From Clavelina lepadiformis (lineage: Eukaryota; Chordata; Ascidiacea; Aplousobranchia; Clavelinidae): a stretch of 64,000 bases of DNA. Position 1 is the stretch's first letter, and each line of letters starts with the position of its first letter. Location of the stretch: positions 17,610,501 to 17,674,500 of the forward strand of contig NC_135247.1 in assembly GCF_947623445.1 (NCBI RefSeq). The letters run 5' to 3'. The translations under genes and the position numbers were made by a program. Under the pieces are notes generated by a model. It worked only from the letters and a program-made list of their open reading frames with translations, had not been told where the DNA came from and did no database searches. Below, piece by piece: positions 59,980 through 64,000 of the stretch.

Positions 59980-61617
59980 ATGTTATCAGCATTTTTAATG
60001 TTAACTCGTCCCGATGCTCCTCGCGCTATAAAGAAGACGATTGCCGTGAACAAAATTTTAAATGAAAACAGAAAAGAAAGTCAGAGTTTTTGTGACTTTA
60101 CAATTATTTGTGAGGATAGAGAGTTCAGAGTTCACAAGTGCGTGTTAAGCGCAACATCGGACTATTTCAAGACTTTGTTCACTTCGAAATTACCCAAAGA
60201 GAGTCAGGAGAAAGCAGTTGTAACTTATTTCAACTCAAACACAATAGAATTGATACTTGATCACGTGTACTGTGATAACAACGTCATCACAGAAGAAAAT
60301 GTTTGTGAAATTCTGGAAGCAGCAGATTTTTTGCTGATGTCATCGATCAAACAAGATTGTAAACTTGTGCTTCAGGCTCATCCAACTTTGGAAAACTGTC
60401 TGACAAACTGGCTAGTCGCAAGAAGATATGCGCTCGATGAACAATGGTTTAGAAAACAAGTTGTAAAAAATTTTAACGCAGTACTAAATGAAACTGAAGC
60501 TTTAAAATTGTTGGACTTTTTTGACTTTAAAGCTTACTTGGACTTAAACCCATCCATTTCACTTAACGACATCGAGCATCAAAAATATTATAAACTTTTT
60601 TTGTCCTGGGTGAAACATGATGCTGATAAACGCAAAGAACATTTAAATAACCTTCTTCAGCGTATAAGCCTTGAGCGGGTTTCTCCAAGTTGCATTCAAA
60701 AATGTCTTGGTGAAACATTTTTGTCTGATGTACCCGAGTGCTGCGTAAAGAAAATGTTAGAAGCTCTAGACTCGAACCAAACATGCTCAAGTTATAATTT
60801 GCAAGCAGTTAATCATTTAACATTCTTGTATCCAAACCCAGCAAAAAATTTTGCTAATATTCATGGGAGCATCTACTTCTGTATTAACGAGGTTTTATTA
60901 CATTACAAACCTTTGCTAATTCTCAAAGATGACGTTGTGTATTTCATTGGTGGCAATGAAGGTTCGGAAAAATTCTCGTTTGGTCTGGACATTTTTAGCT
61001 TTGATGTTCAAGGCAGCTGGGACTTAAACGATCATAGGCAGAACGCCGGATGTGCACTTTACAGAAACTTGATTTACGTTGCTGGTGGATTAGATTGTGA
61101 CCGCAACACTCTTTCTAGTGTTGAATGGCTGAACACTGATTTGAATTCCTGGAAACTCGAAGCCAGCATGAATTTGAAAAGAGAAGGTTTGTCGTTGGTA
61201 GGTCATGACGACAAGCTTTATGCTATCGGTGGTAAGCCGTGGCCCATTTCAGCAACAAATGCAGTCGAGTACTTTGATGGAGAAACCTGGAAATTTGTGG
61301 CATCCATGAAAGAGGAAAGATGTAAGTTTGCCGCCGTATCTTTGGCTAGTTATATTTATGTCATTGGCGGGGTGACATTTGCGAAACTTTATTTTCCTTA
61401 CAAAAAACCTCTTTGGAGATTTCGGTCGCTATCTTCCGTGGAGGTGTACGATTCCTTTAGCGACACCTGGCGTTACGTTTCATCGATGAACAAGGCCAGA
61501 AGCGGGCACTCAGCCTGCGTGTGGAAGGGAAAGATTTACGTCGTGGGTGGAGGCAAAGATGACAATGAATCAGTTGAAATATATGATCCCGTAACAAACA
61601 AATGGGAGTGCGCTTAA
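59980..61617 (+). CDS. BTB-BACK-Kelch (KLHL) protein, array copy 4
   Basis: An intronless 545-residue frame with BTB (CDFTIICEDREFRVHKCVLS, SDYFKTLFTSKL) at about 35-135, BACK at about 140-245 (LSWVKHDADKRKEHLNNLLQ) and Kelch repeats from about 300 to the end (VVYFIGGNEGSE, LIYVAGGLDCDRN, LYAIGGKPWP, IYVIGGVTF, KIYVVGGGKDD). The SCSSYNLQAVNHLTFLYPNP linker between BACK and propeller also occurs in copies 2 and 3, showing that these are closer to each other than to copy 1. Probably a CUL3 substrate adaptor of unknown target. The upstream region lacks a clear acceptor; the first ATG in frame was taken. Confidence 0.92.
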   Translation: MLSAFLMLTRPDAPRAIKKTIAVNKILNENRKESQSFCDFTIICEDREFRVHKCVLSATSDYFKTLFTSKLPKESQEKAVVTYFNSNTIELILDHVYCDNNVITEENVCEILEAADFLLMSSIKQDCKLVLQAHPTLENCLTNWLVARRYALDEQWFRKQVVKNFNAVLNETEALKLLDFFDFKAYLDLNPSISLNDIEHQKYYKLFLSWVKHDADKRKEHLNNLLQRISLERVSPSCIQKCLGETFLSDVPECCVKKMLEALDSNQTCSSYNLQAVNHLTFLYPNPAKNFANIHGSIYFCINEVLLHYKPLLILKDDVVYFIGGNEGSEKFSFGLDIFSFDVQGSWDLNDHRQNAGCALYRNLIYVAGGLDCDRNTLSSVEWLNTDLNSWKLEASMNLKREGLSLVGHDDKLYAIGGKPWPISATNAVEYFDGETWKFVASMKEERCKFAAVSLASYIYVIGGVTFAKLYFPYKKPLWRFRSLSSVEVYDSFSDTWRYVSSMNKARSGHSACVWKGKIYVVGGGKDDNESVEIYDPVTNKWECA

Positions 61618-62389
61618 ACATGTTGGCAATTGTGTTTTTTTGGCTACGTTCTGTGTGTCGCGTTTTTCTGAAAAGGTCATATTTTTATGAAATTCTGAAG
61701 AAACGAGATGAGCATATTAATAACATTTCCGTAACAAATGTTTTGTTGACTTATGCATTTTAGAACTTTATAACTAAGAGGAGTTCATATCAAGTAAAAT
61801 GTGAAATCAATGGTTTGCTTACCTTAAGTTTAGCAGATGTTCGGCATGGAACAAAATAATATTTAGTATTTATTCGCATCACTCTAAATCGGTACCAAAA
61901 TTTGTTAGTCTAGAGTTAGTATCGGTATCATTAATTACTGTACAATACCTTTCAAGATATTCTTTTTTACTTTTTGCATATCCAACTTAGAAATGTGTTT
62001 CATCTATCTGTGGTAAACAAAATCTCGACCGATGTTTTTGCAGCTAAGTCTAGTGAGTCTGAACTCAACTTACAATACCAAGTGATGTTAGGAGTTTTTA
62101 TTACAACCCATATCTGGAAAAGATCTTGATGGGTTGATCCCTTGCCTACACAGTAGTGTAGGGACGGGAATCGCGCAAAGTGTTTGATAACAAGTTTGAA
62201 ACATTTCTCCTACTTTTTCCAAAACATTAAAGACATTTATCAGCAGTGTACTGTAGTAATTGGTCGAGTGAAATACGTGACTTAAAATGCAAACACTAAC
62301 ATGTAAGATTGCAAATGTTGACAATGAATGGTTGACCATGAGAAAATGTTATGACCCTGAACGAAAAACTCACTGACAAGTGGGACGGC
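61618..62389. other. Gene-free stretch
   Basis: AT-rich 3' flank of KLHL copy 4; nothing recognised. Confidence 0.5.
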
Positions 62390-62542
62390 TCCCTACGGTG
62401 GAAGCCTACCACGTCCCTGCAACACTTGGTGGAAAGTCTCATCGGTGAAAAAGCCGTAAAGTTTCAACTCAGCGTGCGGGTGGAAGGGAAAAATTTTCGT
62501 GGATGGCAATGGAGCAATTGAGATATATGATCCAGTAAAATG
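62390..62542 (+). pseudogene. KLHL remnant: last Kelch repeat, decayed
   Basis: Pieces in different frames read VEAYHVP, then CNTWWKVSSVKK, then GWKGKIF and IEIYDPVK, matching the last repeat of KLHL copies 2 and 4 (VEAYHVSSNTW, WKGKIYVV, VEIYDPV). Frameshifts and stops separate the pieces, so it is a dead relic of a further tandem copy. Confidence 0.7.
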
Positions 62543-63307
62543 ATGATCTTGTAATTTAAAATATAAATCTTACGTTATTTATACATTTCGTCGTGGTTTT
62601 ACGTAATTACAACGACAGGTAATAATTTGTCCGCAATATAAACAACGTCAGCTGTATCACGAGAAAATTTAAACACCGTTGGGTTTTAATTAAACAAGTC
62701 ACCAAGATTCAACGTTAATTTACAGTTTCCTCCTTCAGAAATGTTTGTAGGCTTCGCTATGACGTTTATGTGTTTAAGACGCTCACCAAGGCCAAATGTA
62801 AGGATTTAACTTGTAATTAACTCCAAGCAAACCTTAGACATTTCCTGTCGTGGTTTCAAGTTGACTGTAACCTGTCTAAATTACGTGTCTGGTGTTCATC
62901 GTCAGTTCATCGCCCAACCACAAAGGTTCAGTTTAAACTAGGGTGGTGCCGTTGTGAAGTCAGGAAAAGGTAAAGCGTTTGAGCCGGAAAACCGAAATCT
63001 TTTACAAGGAATCAAAGACAAACAGACAAGATACAGATATTTTGCTTCTGTAAAACACCAGCAGCTGGATCCAAGCAGAACATAGAAAGCTAATGGAGAG
63101 CAAGAAGTAAAGCGTCCACTTCAAATGCATTTAAATGAAATTAAATTTATAACTTCAAAAGCGCTGAAGAGTTATATTCCACTGTTAAATAATCCTAGGC
63201 GACATAATAAATGTTTTATATTGGTCTGTATATACAGTATATTCCCGAAACATTTATCAAGTTACGATTGTGTTTGAATTATAGATGTAAATCTCAAAAG
63301 TAGAGCA
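62543..63307. other. Gene-free stretch
   Basis: No coding or repeat signal recognised before the membrane-protein gene. Confidence 0.5.
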
Positions 63308-64000
63308 ATGATACCCAAGATGGTAAAAGTTGTGGATCGATACAGCGGTGATGATGAATTGTGGGACACATCAACCGACTTCTTAAACGTCTCAACCCGA
63401 TACGCAACGAGTGAAAATGACTTAAAGGAATCGTGGAGAAAAACTCCATTAATTGATGAAATTCTCGGCGACGTTCTTATGGCATCAACGCTTTGTGTAT
63501 TTCTGACTGCGGTCACTTATCAATGTAGATATGGATACAGAAGCTTATTTCTTATCAATCTCCTATGCAACGCCGCCGCTTTTTTTCAATTGGTCCGGGC
63601 AGTAGTTTTTCAGATAGATATTCGAGCCGGACACCTTTCAAAGAAGATGTGCAACGCTTTTCTCATTTTCTCCTTCCCGTTTATAATCTTTAGCAACTTG
63701 CTACCTTATATTATACTTTGGATGCGACAAAGAAGCCTAAACCGGCCACCGAACCTGTTACCGGATTTTTACGATCGAGTCAAAAAGTTCAGCGCCGCCG
63801 TACTCTGCGGTATCATAATCCCGCAGATCGTAATTGTGGGTATCGAGATGAAAATGGTGAATTTAAGGTCAACGCCATCCGGATGCCAATGCGAACAAAC
63901 AGTAGAAAACCATCAGTTTAACTATGTTGTTAAGCCTGTGCTTTTCACAGTGGCATTCCTGGCGAAATGTTGTTTACTTGCTCTGGTGCTCTACCCAGTG
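63308..64000 (+). CDS. Multi-pass membrane protein, 5' part (runs off right edge)
   Basis: An ATG at 63308 opens a frame of 231 codons with no stop before the window ends. About 50 polar residues (with an N-glycosylation site, NVS) precede hydrophobic segments at about 55-73, 80-100, 114-140, 161-181 and 210-231. Short basic loops such as WMRQRSLNRPP separate some of them. The layout (extracellular N-terminus, at least five helices so far) would suit a seven-helix receptor, but I see no DRY or NPxxY motif and recognise no family. A one-exon structure to this point is notable. Codon use is like the other genes here. Confidence 0.6.
   Translation, partial: MIPKMVKVVDRYSGDDELWDTSTDFLNVSTRYATSENDLKESWRKTPLIDEILGDVLMASTLCVFLTAVTYQCRYGYRSLFLINLLCNAAAFFQLVRAVVFQIDIRAGHLSKKMCNAFLIFSFPFIIFSNLLPYIILWMRQRSLNRPPNLLPDFYDRVKKFSAAVLCGIIIPQIVIVGIEMKMVNLRSTPSGCQCEQTVENHQFNYVVKPVLFTVAFLAKCCLLALVLYPV

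Noticed and set aside
1-64000. CRISPR arrays, operons, rRNA genes, retrovirus-like or Polinton-like elements
   Set aside because: No regularly spaced repeats, ribosomal sequence, or capsid- or envelope-like coding pieces were seen; the gene structures are eukaryotic.

Overview
This window looks like AT-rich nuclear DNA of an invertebrate chordate, most likely an ascidian tunicate of the Ciona type. That placement is inference: the genes have short GT-AG introns, several have clear vertebrate relatives (PLEKHM1, ITPRID/KRAP, ING1/2, an SLC49-type transporter, GT10 fucosyltransferases), lineage-specific gene expansions are common, and small DNA transposons are dense. No bacterial gene organisation, CRISPR array, rRNA gene or convincing tRNA gene was seen, and no retrovirus-like or Polinton-like element was recognised.

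Layout. Positions 1-2160 hold a non-autonomous hAT element and the first four coding exons (minus strand) of a PLEKHM1-like RUN-domain gene that runs off the left edge. From 2.2 to 10.3 kb there are only repeats: SINE/LINE pieces, hAT miniature elements with 8-bp target duplications, and a 1-kb piggyBac-type element flanked by TTAA. From 10.3 to 16.9 kb there are two nearly identical five-exon alpha-1,3-fucosyltransferase genes, tail to tail in a large inverted repeat (arms about 2.2 kb, spacer about 2.2 kb). A third, more diverged copy with the same intron phases lies at 24.4-26.7 kb. All three have a hydrophobic segment at the C-terminus as well as the N-terminal Golgi anchor. Between them is a single-exon 12-helix transporter of the SLC49 (FLVCR) type.

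From 28.1 to 38.0 kb a long minus-strand gene was pieced together from ten phase-consistent exons; it is an ITPRID (KRAP/TESPA1/SSFA2) homologue, a family that docks IP3 receptors. At 41.3-43.4 kb is a six-exon ING1/2-type PHD-finger gene (minus strand). From 45.9 to 61.6 kb four intronless BTB-BACK-Kelch (KLHL) genes lie in tandem on the plus strand, with two decayed Kelch remnants. The third copy is split by a 312-bp hAT miniature element with perfect ends and target duplication, so its reading frame is broken. A 935-bp pogo/Tigger-type element lies between copies three and four. The right edge (63.3 kb onward) is the start of a multi-pass membrane protein.

The genes do not form one pathway. 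The themes are gene duplication (fucosyltransferases by inversion, KLHL genes in tandem) and repeated colonisation by small cut-and-paste transposons, one of which hit a coding exon.
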